A stretch of 58,771 nt of DNA from Magnetospirillum sp. WYHS-4 (GTDB lineage Bacteria; Pseudomonadota; Alphaproteobacteria; Rhodospirillales; GLO-3). The notes below the pieces were generated by a model, which made no database searches, was not told the origin of the DNA, and saw nothing but the letters and a program-made list of their open reading frames with translations. The translations under genes and the position numbers were made by a program. Shown in pieces: positions 23,734-32,015 of this stretch. Each line of letters begins with the position of its first letter. Within the stretch, counting starts at the first letter, position 1. The stretch is from assembly GCA_039908345.1 (NCBI GenBank), contig JAMOBD010000011.1:1-58771 (forward strand), given 5' to 3'.

Positions 23734-25449
23734 TCACCTTATTCCGGACAACCGGTATTCGGGTTCCGCCCGCCGGATCGCCACCCCGGCCGGCCCGTCG
23801 AGACGGGGAGGTCGGTCGGGGTGAAGGGCAAGCGTCCAAATGGCGTCCCCCTGGCGAAGAGTGAAGGACATGGGGCCGCGCGGGGCGGGGAGGATCAAGT
23901 CCCCGCCATCCCGGCTTGCCCGGATTCCGGCCCGTTCCGTCCACCAGTCGAAAAAGGCCTCGGCGGTGACGCACCAAGCCCCGGCCCGCCGGGCCGCCCC
24001 CAGGGTCGCCTCGAAGGTCGGCCAATGGGGCCCGTAGAAATCCGTCGAGCCGAAAGATCTCGGGTGAATGCCGGCCGCCATCGCGCCCCCCACCCGGGCG
24101 GTGGCGCCGACGATGGTCTCGATGGTCTCGGTGGGGTCGTGGGAATTTCCGTTGGTCAGCACGCCGTCCCAAAGCGGCGTCGGAACGAAGATCACCTCGC
24201 TGGACCGCCGTTGGCCGTGGTTGTAGCCGCGCACCGGGCCGGCGGCCGCCAGGCGGAACCCGGAAGCGTCCAGGTAGGCCGGGCTGGTATCCATGCCCAG
24301 GCCGGCCCGCTCGAGCAGATCGGCGAAGGTCGCCAGATTCAGCTTGAGGAAATGGTGCCGTCCGGTCCGCGGCCGGCGCCCGACCGCCCCGTCCAGGATT
24401 TCGGCCTGCAAGGCGATGTCTTCGGGATGACCTTCGGAACTGAAGGCCCCGTATTGCAGGCCGATCTCGTGGCCGCGCGCCATCATGTCGCGGAAGTGGG
24501 CCGTGTAGCGGGGCATTTTCAGGATGTCGTAATTGGGATCGTAGATCTTCTGGCGCAGTCGCCACAGCCAGCCCGTTTCCGCCTTCGAGCGGTAGGGGAC
24601 ATAGATGTTGAAGCTGCCCCGCAGGCCCTGGTCCTCGAGCCACCGCGCCACCCGGGGGATACGGTCGTAGGGACCCGGCTTGAACAGGTTCAGTCCTTCC
24701 CGCCACCCCGTCCGCAGGGCCGCCCGCCAATTCCGGCCGGGCGCCTTCAGTTGATTGACGACCCGCCGCCGGACGCCATGGGCCTGCTTGGCGCGTTCCA
24801 GAAGGTCCTTGCCGTAGGTGTCGAAGTCCAAGGCGACCAGGAAACTCATGGTGAAGCCGGGGGGCGCGCGGTCGACGGTCAGGAACGGCCGGCCGGCCGA
24901 GGCGAAGGTCTCCGCCAGCCGGTCCTTGAACCACAGGGCGAGCAGATCGACGGCCGGCACGTCCAGGGGCGGCGGCGTGGTCCGGACGGACCAGGAATCT
25001 ATGCGCTCGGCACGGCGGGCCGCATCGATTTCCCACCGGGCCGTGGAAAGCTGGTGCACCGCCAGGAACAGGTCGAACGGCCAGGCGTCGCCCGTGTCGC
25101 CCCCTACGAAGGCGGCGGCCGGAAGCGTCACCGTTTCCCCCGACGGGAGACCATGGACGCGGGGTTCCCATTCGCCGTCCCCGCCGGCCAGGGGAATATC
25201 CAGGCAGGCCGCGCCGGGGCGGGGCATCCGCTTCAGGTCTTGCGGCGGCAGGTAGCGCAGGACGACGGCGTCCGGCGGCAAGTCGGCAAGGCTGTCCGTG
25301 GACATCCTTCGACCGCCGAAGGCCAGCCCGGCCGTCTCCCACAGGACGGCCAGGCCGTGGGCGGCCTCGGGCGAGAGGGCGTCACAGAGCAGAACGATCA
25401 TCGGATCGCCCGTTTCCCAGGGGGCGAAGGCATGGCGTGGGGGGGTCAT
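23734..25449 (-). CDS. polysaccharide-deacetylase-like protein, possibly inactive
   Basis: This 571-residue protein has the layout of NodB-type deacetylases from about residue 200: FLVALDFDTYGKDLLERAK in the place of the first metal motif, and GHEIGLQYGAFSSEG where active relatives have a histidine pair. Its neighbour at 26201 keeps SHDVDA and GLHPS, so this paralogue seems to have lost metal ligands. The N-terminal 190 residues are unassigned, and the C-terminal 60 form a small beta domain. ATG at 25449 overlaps the formyltransferase stop (ATGA). It may bind glycan without cleaving it, or use other ligands. Confidence 0.75.
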   Translation of the reverse strand: MTPPRHAFAPWETGDPMIVLLCDALSPEAAHGLAVLWETAGLAFGGRRMSTDSLADLPPDAVVLRYLPPQDLKRMPRPGAACLDIPLAGGDGEWEPRVHGLPSGETVTLPAAAFVGGDTGDAWPFDLFLAVHQLSTARWEIDAARRAERIDSWSVRTTPPPLDVPAVDLLALWFKDRLAETFASAGRPFLTVDRAPPGFTMSFLVALDFDTYGKDLLERAKQAHGVRRRVVNQLKAPGRNWRAALRTGWREGLNLFKPGPYDRIPRVARWLEDQGLRGSFNIYVPYRSKAETGWLWRLRQKIYDPNYDILKMPRYTAHFRDMMARGHEIGLQYGAFSSEGHPEDIALQAEILDGAVGRRPRTGRHHFLKLNLATFADLLERAGLGMDTSPAYLDASGFRLAAAGPVRGYNHGQRRSSEVIFVPTPLWDGVLTNGNSHDPTETIETIVGATARVGGAMAAGIHPRSFGSTDFYGPHWPTFEATLGAARRAGAWCVTAEAFFDWWTERAGIRASRDGGDLILPAPRGPMSFTLRQGDAIWTLALHPDRPPRLDGPAGVAIRRAEPEYRLSGIR

Positions 25450-26204
25450 GGGGTCCGGGACCTCCAGGTCATGCGGCCGACCTTCAGGCCGCGCCGATGG
25501 AACTCGGCCGCTTCGTCCAATGTCGGCAAGGGGCGATAGGGCCGTTGGGGCATGGGCTCGCCCGGGCGTTGGCCCTCGGCAAGCCGATCCACCACCTCCA
25601 GCACCAGGTCGACGGCCTCCCGGTTCAACGCCGCCATGATGTCCAGCATGGCCAGGCCGGTGCCGTCGATCAGGCGCTTGCCGGCCAGGTCGCCGGCATC
25701 GATGGTCTCGACCATGAAATGCGCCGAAACGCCGAAACTTGTCCGGCCGTCCATCATCGCCCAGTAGGTCGGCAGGTAGGAACGGTAGTCCGGCAAATCG
25801 CCCAGGTGGATGTTGAGAACCCCATGGCGCGGCAAGGCCAGAGTTTCCGCCTTGAAGAATTCGGACTGGTTGTTGATTACGAGATCGGCGCCCATTTCCC
25901 TGATATGGGTACGGAATTCCGCGCCGTTAACCGATGGGAAGCCGCGCCAAGTTACCCCGGTGTCCCGCAATAGGCCATTGATACCGGCCCGGGCATAGAG
26001 GAACGAGGCAAGGGCGCCTTGCAAGACATTGCCCCATCCGAGGAGGCGCAACAGGACCCGGACCTTGCGGGGAGTCCGCCGCGCGCCGGCCCGGATGGCC
26101 GCCAGTTCCACCGCATGCCCCCGCGCCTTCAGACGGGGCAACAGATCCCGGAAATAGGAATCCTGGGAAAAGGCGCCGTGCGCCGTGCAGAAGACGATCT
26201 TCAT
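25446..26204 (-). CDS. sugar N-formyltransferase
   Basis: This 252-residue member of the formyltetrahydrofolate-dependent transferases has the catalytic triad region GVLNIHLGDLPDYRSYLPTYW (asparagine and histidine) and VETIDAGDLAG (aspartate). It is shorter than tRNA formyltransferase and lacks its C-terminal barrel, as do several sugar N-formyltransferases. The start is fixed by ATGA overlap with the stop of the deacetylase-like gene upstream, and its own stop overlaps the next ATG. Deacetylase followed by formyltransferase suggests an acetamido group being exchanged for a formamido group; this is inference. Confidence 0.83.
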   Translation of the reverse strand: MKIVFCTAHGAFSQDSYFRDLLPRLKARGHAVELAAIRAGARRTPRKVRVLLRLLGWGNVLQGALASFLYARAGINGLLRDTGVTWRGFPSVNGAEFRTHIREMGADLVINNQSEFFKAETLALPRHGVLNIHLGDLPDYRSYLPTYWAMMDGRTSFGVSAHFMVETIDAGDLAGKRLIDGTGLAMLDIMAALNREAVDLVLEVVDRLAEGQRPGEPMPQRPYRPLPTLDEAAEFHRRGLKVGRMTWRSRTP

Positions 26205-27538
26205 CCGCCGTCCTCCCCCGCTTTCCTCGGCAATAGCGAAAGGAGGGTCCGGAATCCGTCGTCCCATCCATAGTCCGGGCCGAAGACGTGGGAATGCCAG
26301 ATGCAGGAGCACTCGCCACCGGTCTCGACGACCTCCTTGACCCAGCCGGCCAGGGCCAGCGGTCTTTCGCTCCCGGTCATCGGCCGGTAGTCGTAGAATT
26401 GGGAATCCATGAAGACGAAGGGCAGGACGGCCAGATCGAGCGCCCGCCCCGCCCGATCGTCCCAAGGCCGGAACAGCAGCGCCGCTCCGGCCCGAAAGCC
26501 CGGCCGGTCATTGAAACCGAGTGTGGAATCCTCGCGGAAGCCCGCCTGTTCCTGGGCCTTCCAGGAATCGGCCCATGAGAACATCAGCCAATGCTGGCGA
26601 CAGGCCGTGACGGGCCCGCCCAGGACTCCTTCCAGACGCTCCCGCTGCATCGCCAGTTCGGCGGCCGAGCGATAGGAGGCAGCCGAGGGATGAAGCCCGA
26701 TCTCCCAACCTTCGGCCTGCAGGACCCGCAGGCTGTCCACCAGTTCCCGGCTCGCCGGCGCAGCGATGTCGTAGCCCGGATCGATCAGCCACGTGACCGG
26801 GTTCCGCCATCCCCCCGGCAAGCCCGCGAACACATGGATGCGACTCCGCAACCCTTGCGCCTTCTCCAACTCGCAGATCCGCGCTAGACCGGCGTAGTCG
26901 GCCGACGACCAGGCGAATCTCGCCGCATCGGCCAGGGCCCCCCAGGCCTTGCCGCCCCGAAGCCGCCCCGCATGGCGAACCGCGTTGAAGAGATGGAAGG
27001 CCGTCCGCTTGCCCCGGATGGCAACCGTCTTCCGGATCGCATCCACGTCATGGCTCAGGTGCAACCGGCCCTCGGGCGCGGGCCCTAAGCCCCCGCCCCC
27101 GGACTCCCGCAGGGCCCAGGCCCGGAGAAACAGGGCGATCCGGTTCACCCAGGCTCGCTGCCAAATGCGCGGATCGATCCCCGTCAGACGCACACTGTAG
27201 GAATGCACGGGTCCATGGCGGCGCTCGTATTGCCGCTCGGCCTCCCCATGAAGATACCAGGCGATGGCCGACAGCCAGTCCGTGCTCCTCCAGCGATGTT
27301 CCTGCTCGCCGGCCCCGGCCAGCGCTTCGGGAACCAGGAGGTTCCCCCCGTCCACTCCCAGATGTTCCGCCCAGGGCGGCAGGGCAACGTCGGCGAGGGC
27401 GCAGTCTCCGTCGCGGGGCCAGGACAGGGCGGGAATATCCATCGCCAAGGGAAAATCCGGTGCCGCCGGAAAGTACCGGCGCCCCACCTCGCCCAGGTAA
27501 TGAAGAATTCGGGAAGGGCGGCGGGACGGGGCGTTCAT
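26201..27538 (-). CDS. polysaccharide deacetylase family protein
   Basis: The 445-residue protein has NodB-like motifs: LHLSHDVDAIRKTVAIRGKR (histidine and two aspartates, first metal motif) near residue 165, and WEIGLHPSAASYRS near 285, with a late histidine in CIWHSHVFG. The N-terminal 150 residues are unassigned. Such enzymes remove N-acetyl groups from sugars with a bound metal. There is no signal peptide, so a cytoplasmic lipid-linked or nucleotide-linked substrate is likely. Start ATG at 27538 overlaps the stop of the AsnB-type gene; the stop overlaps the formyltransferase start. Confidence 0.8.
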   Translation of the reverse strand: MNAPSRRPSRILHYLGEVGRRYFPAAPDFPLAMDIPALSWPRDGDCALADVALPPWAEHLGVDGGNLLVPEALAGAGEQEHRWRSTDWLSAIAWYLHGEAERQYERRHGPVHSYSVRLTGIDPRIWQRAWVNRIALFLRAWALRESGGGGLGPAPEGRLHLSHDVDAIRKTVAIRGKRTAFHLFNAVRHAGRLRGGKAWGALADAARFAWSSADYAGLARICELEKAQGLRSRIHVFAGLPGGWRNPVTWLIDPGYDIAAPASRELVDSLRVLQAEGWEIGLHPSAASYRSAAELAMQRERLEGVLGGPVTACRQHWLMFSWADSWKAQEQAGFREDSTLGFNDRPGFRAGAALLFRPWDDRAGRALDLAVLPFVFMDSQFYDYRPMTGSERPLALAGWVKEVVETGGECSCIWHSHVFGPDYGWDDGFRTLLSLLPRKAGEDGG

Positions 27539-29433
27539 CGGCAGTCCAGGAACTCGCGGAACCAGAGTTCCAGACACAGGATGCCCCAGGTCTGGCGGAA
27601 TCCCCCGGAATCCGTGGCAATCGCCGCATCCAGCCCTTCCCGCTTCCACAGCCCCCTTTCCCGGCAGGAACGGCTGTTCAACAGGTCGCAAACGAACTCG
27701 CGAACCGGCCCCGCGGCCATCCAGGGCCCGAGCGGAACCGGAAAACCCATCTTGTCGCGGCGATCGAGAACCTCGGGAACGACTCGGCCCCGAAAGGCAC
27801 GGCGCAGCAAGCGCTTGGAGTCGCCACCGCCGAACTTGAAGCGGGGCGGAAGCCGGGTGGCGATGTCGACCACCTCGATATCGATCAGCGGAACACGGAC
27901 CTCGAGCCCGTGAGCCATGCTGACCCGGTCCTCCACCTGCAGCAGGGCCGGCAGGGAATTGGCGAGATCGAAGCGGACCATGTGGTTGATGTAGGACCCC
28001 AGGGGCTGTCCATCGAAGATCGCGGCGAAGCGGGAGAATACCGCTTCCCGGTCCGCCGCCGACACGACGTCCGGATCAAGGACGGCCTCGGCCTGGGCGA
28101 AGCGATTGATGAGCCGGAAATAGCGGGCGCCCATGGCGTCGAACAGGCCATCCTGCCAGAACTGCCGCAGCAGGGGCACGTAGTCCTTGATCATCGGCAG
28201 GCTGGCGATCACGTTTTCCAAGGTCACCAGATAGTGCCCGCTCTCCTGGGTGCCGTAGATGGCGCCCTTCAGGGCCTGTTCCAGATAGGCGATCAGATAG
28301 CGGGCATAGCCGCCGAACAGTTCGTCGCCTCCCTGCCCCCCCAGCAGGACGGTCACGCTTTCGGCCGCCGCCTTGTTGACCATGTATTGCGGAAAGACGC
28401 CCGGACCGGCGACCGGTTCATCCAGCAGACGGACCAGGGTAGGCATCAAGGCCACGAATTCGGCCGCGGTCGGCACGACGTCGTGATAGACGGCCCCAAG
28501 GGACTCCGCCACCCGTCGCGCGTACCGGCTTTCGTCGTAGGCCGGCCCCTCGGCGAAGCGCCCGCAGAAGACCTCGATCGGCCGTTCCGAGGCCTGGGCG
28601 GCCAGGGTGGCGACGACGGAGGTATCCAGTCCCCCCGAAAGATGGGTTCCCAGCCGCACGTCGCTCCGCAGGTTCCGGCGGATGCTGCGTTCCAGGGCGT
28701 TCGTCAGCGCCTCCAGCGCCTCGTCCTCCGCCATCGCTTCGCCGCCGGAGAAATCTGGCGCCCAATAACGTCGCGTTTCCAGGATTTCGCCGCCTCGCCC
28801 GCGCACGGCCGTTCCCGGCTCGACCTTGCGCACGCCCCCGAACAGGGTCCGATCCTCCAGGCAATATTGGAAGGTCAGGTACTCCCCCAGGGCCATGGGG
28901 TCCAGGCGGGCTTCGAGGGCCGGGTGGGCGAGCAGGGCCTTGATTTCCGAGCCCGCCAGCAAGATGTCCCCCACCGGAGCCAGATAGAGGGGCTTGACGC
29001 CCAACTGGTCGCGAACCGCCCACCACTCGCCGCTCGCCCGGTCCACCCAGAGAAAGGCGAACATGCCGTTCAGACGGGGAAAGGCGGCGGCGCCGTCGGC
29101 GGCCAGCATCTCGAGCAGGACTTCGGTGTCGGAGGTGCCGCGGAAGCTGTGTCCGCGCCCCGCCAATTCGGCCCGCAAATCGAGATAGTTGGAGATGAAC
29201 CCGTTGAAGACGATCAGGTGGCGGCCGTCGGCCGTCGCCATGGGCTGGGCCCCGCCATCGGAGAGATCGATGATGCTCAGCCGGCGGTGCCCGAGGCAGA
29301 ACCCCGGACCAGACGCCATCCCGGACCCGTTGGGCCCCCGGTGGGCTATCGCTTCCAGCATGGCGGCGACGATTCCCCGGAACGCGTCGCCGGAAGCGTC
29401 GTTCGCCGCGAATACGCCTACCAGTCCGCACAT
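27535..29433 (-). CDS. AsnB-type glutamine amidotransferase
   Basis: This 632-residue enzyme has an N-terminal glutaminase domain with the nucleophile as Cys2 (MCGLVGVF), which fixes the start at 29433 rather than an upstream ATG at 29466. The synthetase domain follows with the ATP pyrophosphatase loop HLSGGLDTSVVA and GGQGGDELFGGY. The family makes asparagine, but homologues such as WbpS in O-antigen loci are thought to amidate uronic acids to uronamides. That fits a locus making diamino-uronates. It is first in a coupled operon asnB-like, deacetylase, formyltransferase, deacetylase-like, methyltransferase. Confidence 0.9.
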   Translation of the reverse strand: MCGLVGVFAANDASGDAFRGIVAAMLEAIAHRGPNGSGMASGPGFCLGHRRLSIIDLSDGGAQPMATADGRHLIVFNGFISNYLDLRAELAGRGHSFRGTSDTEVLLEMLAADGAAAFPRLNGMFAFLWVDRASGEWWAVRDQLGVKPLYLAPVGDILLAGSEIKALLAHPALEARLDPMALGEYLTFQYCLEDRTLFGGVRKVEPGTAVRGRGGEILETRRYWAPDFSGGEAMAEDEALEALTNALERSIRRNLRSDVRLGTHLSGGLDTSVVATLAAQASERPIEVFCGRFAEGPAYDESRYARRVAESLGAVYHDVVPTAAEFVALMPTLVRLLDEPVAGPGVFPQYMVNKAAAESVTVLLGGQGGDELFGGYARYLIAYLEQALKGAIYGTQESGHYLVTLENVIASLPMIKDYVPLLRQFWQDGLFDAMGARYFRLINRFAQAEAVLDPDVVSAADREAVFSRFAAIFDGQPLGSYINHMVRFDLANSLPALLQVEDRVSMAHGLEVRVPLIDIEVVDIATRLPPRFKFGGGDSKRLLRRAFRGRVVPEVLDRRDKMGFPVPLGPWMAAGPVREFVCDLLNSRSCRERGLWKREGLDAAIATDSGGFRQTWGILCLELWFREFLDCR

Positions 29434-29651
29434 GGCGTCGATCCAACTCGTTCCCGTATCGGCCATCGGCCAATACCATGTATCACCAAGTCAACCCGAC
29501 GGATCGCTAAAAATCCGTATCCGTCGTCACGAATCCGCAAGCCGGCGGTGCGTCGGCCGCCCGACTGCGGTATCCTTCCCGGCTTGAACGAAGTCCCCAC
29601 CCTTGCCATCTAACCTGGGCGAAGGGTGGCGAAGCGAAGGCAAGGCAATCG

Positions 29652-30815
29652 ATGAACCAGCTATCGCTGTTCTGGAGACGGCTTTTCACCACCCGGCGAC
29701 ATGCGGGATCGGGGGACAACAATACCCTGGGGCGGCTGATTCGCCAGGGTTCGGCCTATTATCTGGCTCGCGACGGTCGGGCACGGCCGCCCATGACGAT
29801 CTTTCTGACGGTGAACGGCCATTGCAATCTGCGCTGCCGCATGTGCGACATCGGCCTGCAGAACCGCGAGTCCATGTTCTACCACAACCTGCGCGGCGAA
29901 AGCGGCAGCGACTTCCCCATCGACCGCTACCGATCCCTGATCGACGAGGTGGCCTCGTTCAAGCCCCTTCTAGGCGTCACGACGACCGAGCCGCTTCTTT
30001 ACAAGCCCATGTTCGAGGCCGTGGATTATGCCCGCCATCGCGGCCTGGACACCAACATCACGACCAATGGACTGCGGGTTGGGGAACGCATCGACGAGAT
30101 CATGGATTCCGGCCTTTACCGTCTGTCCGTGTCCTTGGACGGGCCTCCGGCAATCCACGACCACATGCGCGGTCTGGCCGGCTGCTACGACCGCGTCGTG
30201 GACGGGCTGCGACAGGTCGCGGAACGGAAGCGCGCGCGGGGCCTGGATCGGCCGCACCTGATGGTCAATTCCTTCATCACCGACGAGAATCACGCTCACA
30301 TCGTCGATTTCGTCGCCGGGCTGCCGCTCCAGGACATCGACATCGTCAATATCAAGCTGATGGCCTTCTTCACCCGGGAGATGGTCGAGCGGCACAACGC
30401 CGTCTTCGGCGACCGGTACCCGGCGACGTCGACCTGCTTCCCCGACGACTTCAATCCGGCCAATCTGGATCTCGATGCGGTTTGCCGGCAAGTCGCCGAG
30501 GTGAAGGCTCGCTTCGGCGACAAGGTCGCCTTCCATTTCGAACCCGACGCGAACATGCTTCGCCGCTACTATTACCAGCCGGCCGAGTTCATGGACGGCA
30601 CCAAATGCGTCGTTCCCTGGTTCGTAGCCCAGATCACCAACGACGGCGACTTGGCCGTCTTGACGCGATGCTACGATCTGCGACTCGGAAACATCATGGA
30701 ACAGCCGTTCCTGGACGTCTGGAACGGCGAAAAGATGCGCGGTTTCCGTAGGGATCTGCGAAAGCACGGCCGGTTCCCCGGATGCGCCCGGTGCGACGGC
30801 GTCTTGTACAGGTAA
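29652..30815 (+). CDS. radical SAM/SPASM protein, first of a tandem pair
   Basis: This 387-residue protein has CNLRCRMC (cysteines 58, 62, 65) after the strand PPMTIFLTVNGH. C-terminal cysteines (TKCVVPW, TRCYD, GCARCDG) should bind an auxiliary cluster. It is clearly paralogous to the next gene: both have QGSAYYL/NGAAYYL-RDGRARPP just before the cluster, GLQNR after it, and the RHNAVFGD segment. ATG at 29652 follows purine-rich AAGGCAA. The divergent AsnB-type operon starts 218 bases away. Substrate unknown. Confidence 0.87.
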   Translation: MNQLSLFWRRLFTTRRHAGSGDNNTLGRLIRQGSAYYLARDGRARPPMTIFLTVNGHCNLRCRMCDIGLQNRESMFYHNLRGESGSDFPIDRYRSLIDEVASFKPLLGVTTTEPLLYKPMFEAVDYARHRGLDTNITTNGLRVGERIDEIMDSGLYRLSVSLDGPPAIHDHMRGLAGCYDRVVDGLRQVAERKRARGLDRPHLMVNSFITDENHAHIVDFVAGLPLQDIDIVNIKLMAFFTREMVERHNAVFGDRYPATSTCFPDDFNPANLDLDAVCRQVAEVKARFGDKVAFHFEPDANMLRRYYYQPAEFMDGTKCVVPWFVAQITNDGDLAVLTRCYDLRLGNIMEQPFLDVWNGEKMRGFRRDLRKHGRFPGCARCDGVLYR

Positions 30816-30826
30816 GGGTAGGGCCG

Positions 30827-32005
30827 ATGAACCTGAAGACCTTGACCAAGAATATCCGGGTCCTGGCGGAACGCGGCTTCGGTATCCAGAAATACCCGAC
30901 CGCCCACAAGAACGCCCACATCCTGCGCCTGCTCGCCAACGGCGCCGCCTATTACCTGAACCGGGACGGCCGCGCCCGGCCGCCCGTGTCCGTCTTTATC
31001 CATGTCAACAACCACTGCAACCTCAAATGCCGGTTTTGCGACTACGGGCTGCAGAACCGCGACAGCATGTTCTTCCAGAACCTGGCGGGCGGCCACGCCG
31101 CCAACATGCCCATCGAGGATTTCAAGCGCATCGTCGACGAAGTCAAGGGCTTCACCCCTTTCGTCAGCATTCCCGCCACCGAACCCCTGCTCTACGGCCC
31201 GTTGCCGGAAGCGATCGCCTACATCCGCCGGAACGGCCTTCATTGTTCCATCAACACCAACGCCGTCACCTTGGAAAAGCGGGCCGAGGATCTGGTCGAA
31301 GCGGGTCTGACCAAGATCGTCGTCTCCGTCGACGGCCCGAAGGACGTCCACGACTTGGTGCGAGGCGTTCCCGGCGTGTTCGAGAAGGTCGTGGCCGGCG
31401 TGAACCGGCTGGCCGAGGTCAAGCGCGCCAAGGGAGTCGACCACCCGGACATCTACATCAACTACGTGATCGGCGACCAGAACTACGCCACCCTCGAAGA
31501 CTGCGTCGCCAGCCTGCCCATGGAAGCCATCCGGCAGGTGGATTTCCGGGTGATGTTCTACTGCACGGAAGACTTGGCGGCCCGCCACAATGCCGTGTTC
31601 GGCGACAAGTATCACGCCACCGAGGCCTGCCTCAGCGACACGGCCGACCTGGCCTCCATCGATACCGATCTCCTGTGGGATCAAGTCCACCGCTTGACGG
31701 CGAGGACCGAGGGCAAGTGCAAGTTCTTCTTCCGCCACGGCCGCCGCGATCTCCACACCTACTTCAACGAGCCGGGAACTTTCCTGGACGACACCCGGTG
31801 CGTGGTGGCCTGGTTCGCCATGCAGATTTCCACCGACGGCACCCTGGCGCCTCTGCAGCGGTGCTACCACAATACCTTCGGGAACATTCTCGAACGCGGC
31901 TTCGAGGGATGCTGGAACGGCCCGGAATACCGGGCCTTCCGGCAAGACCTGCAAAGGAACGGACGGTTCACCGCCTGCGCCCGGTGCGAGGGCGTCAACT
32001 TCTGA
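30827..32005 (+). CDS. radical SAM/SPASM protein, second of a tandem pair
   Basis: This 392-residue paralogue of the preceding gene has CNLKCRFC (64, 68, 71) and the same C-terminal cysteine pattern (TRCVVAW, QRCYHN, ACARCEG). The ATG at 30827 lies 11 bases after the previous stop behind AAGGGTAGGG. A product from an upstream ATG at 30782 would overlap the first gene by 34 bases and is less likely. Two recent paralogues side by side suggest that they act on related substrates or as a heterodimer. Confidence 0.87.
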   Translation: MNLKTLTKNIRVLAERGFGIQKYPTAHKNAHILRLLANGAAYYLNRDGRARPPVSVFIHVNNHCNLKCRFCDYGLQNRDSMFFQNLAGGHAANMPIEDFKRIVDEVKGFTPFVSIPATEPLLYGPLPEAIAYIRRNGLHCSINTNAVTLEKRAEDLVEAGLTKIVVSVDGPKDVHDLVRGVPGVFEKVVAGVNRLAEVKRAKGVDHPDIYINYVIGDQNYATLEDCVASLPMEAIRQVDFRVMFYCTEDLAARHNAVFGDKYHATEACLSDTADLASIDTDLLWDQVHRLTARTEGKCKFFFRHGRRDLHTYFNEPGTFLDDTRCVVAWFAMQISTDGTLAPLQRCYHNTFGNILERGFEGCWNGPEYRAFRQDLQRNGRFTACARCEGVNF

Positions 32006-32015
32006 GGAACACCCC

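Noticed and set aside
22418-25342. 974-codon open frame on the minus strand
   Set aside because: It overlaps the methyltransferase and deacetylase-like genes in another frame, is very rich in arginine, glycine and proline, and has no motif; it is a high-GC shadow.
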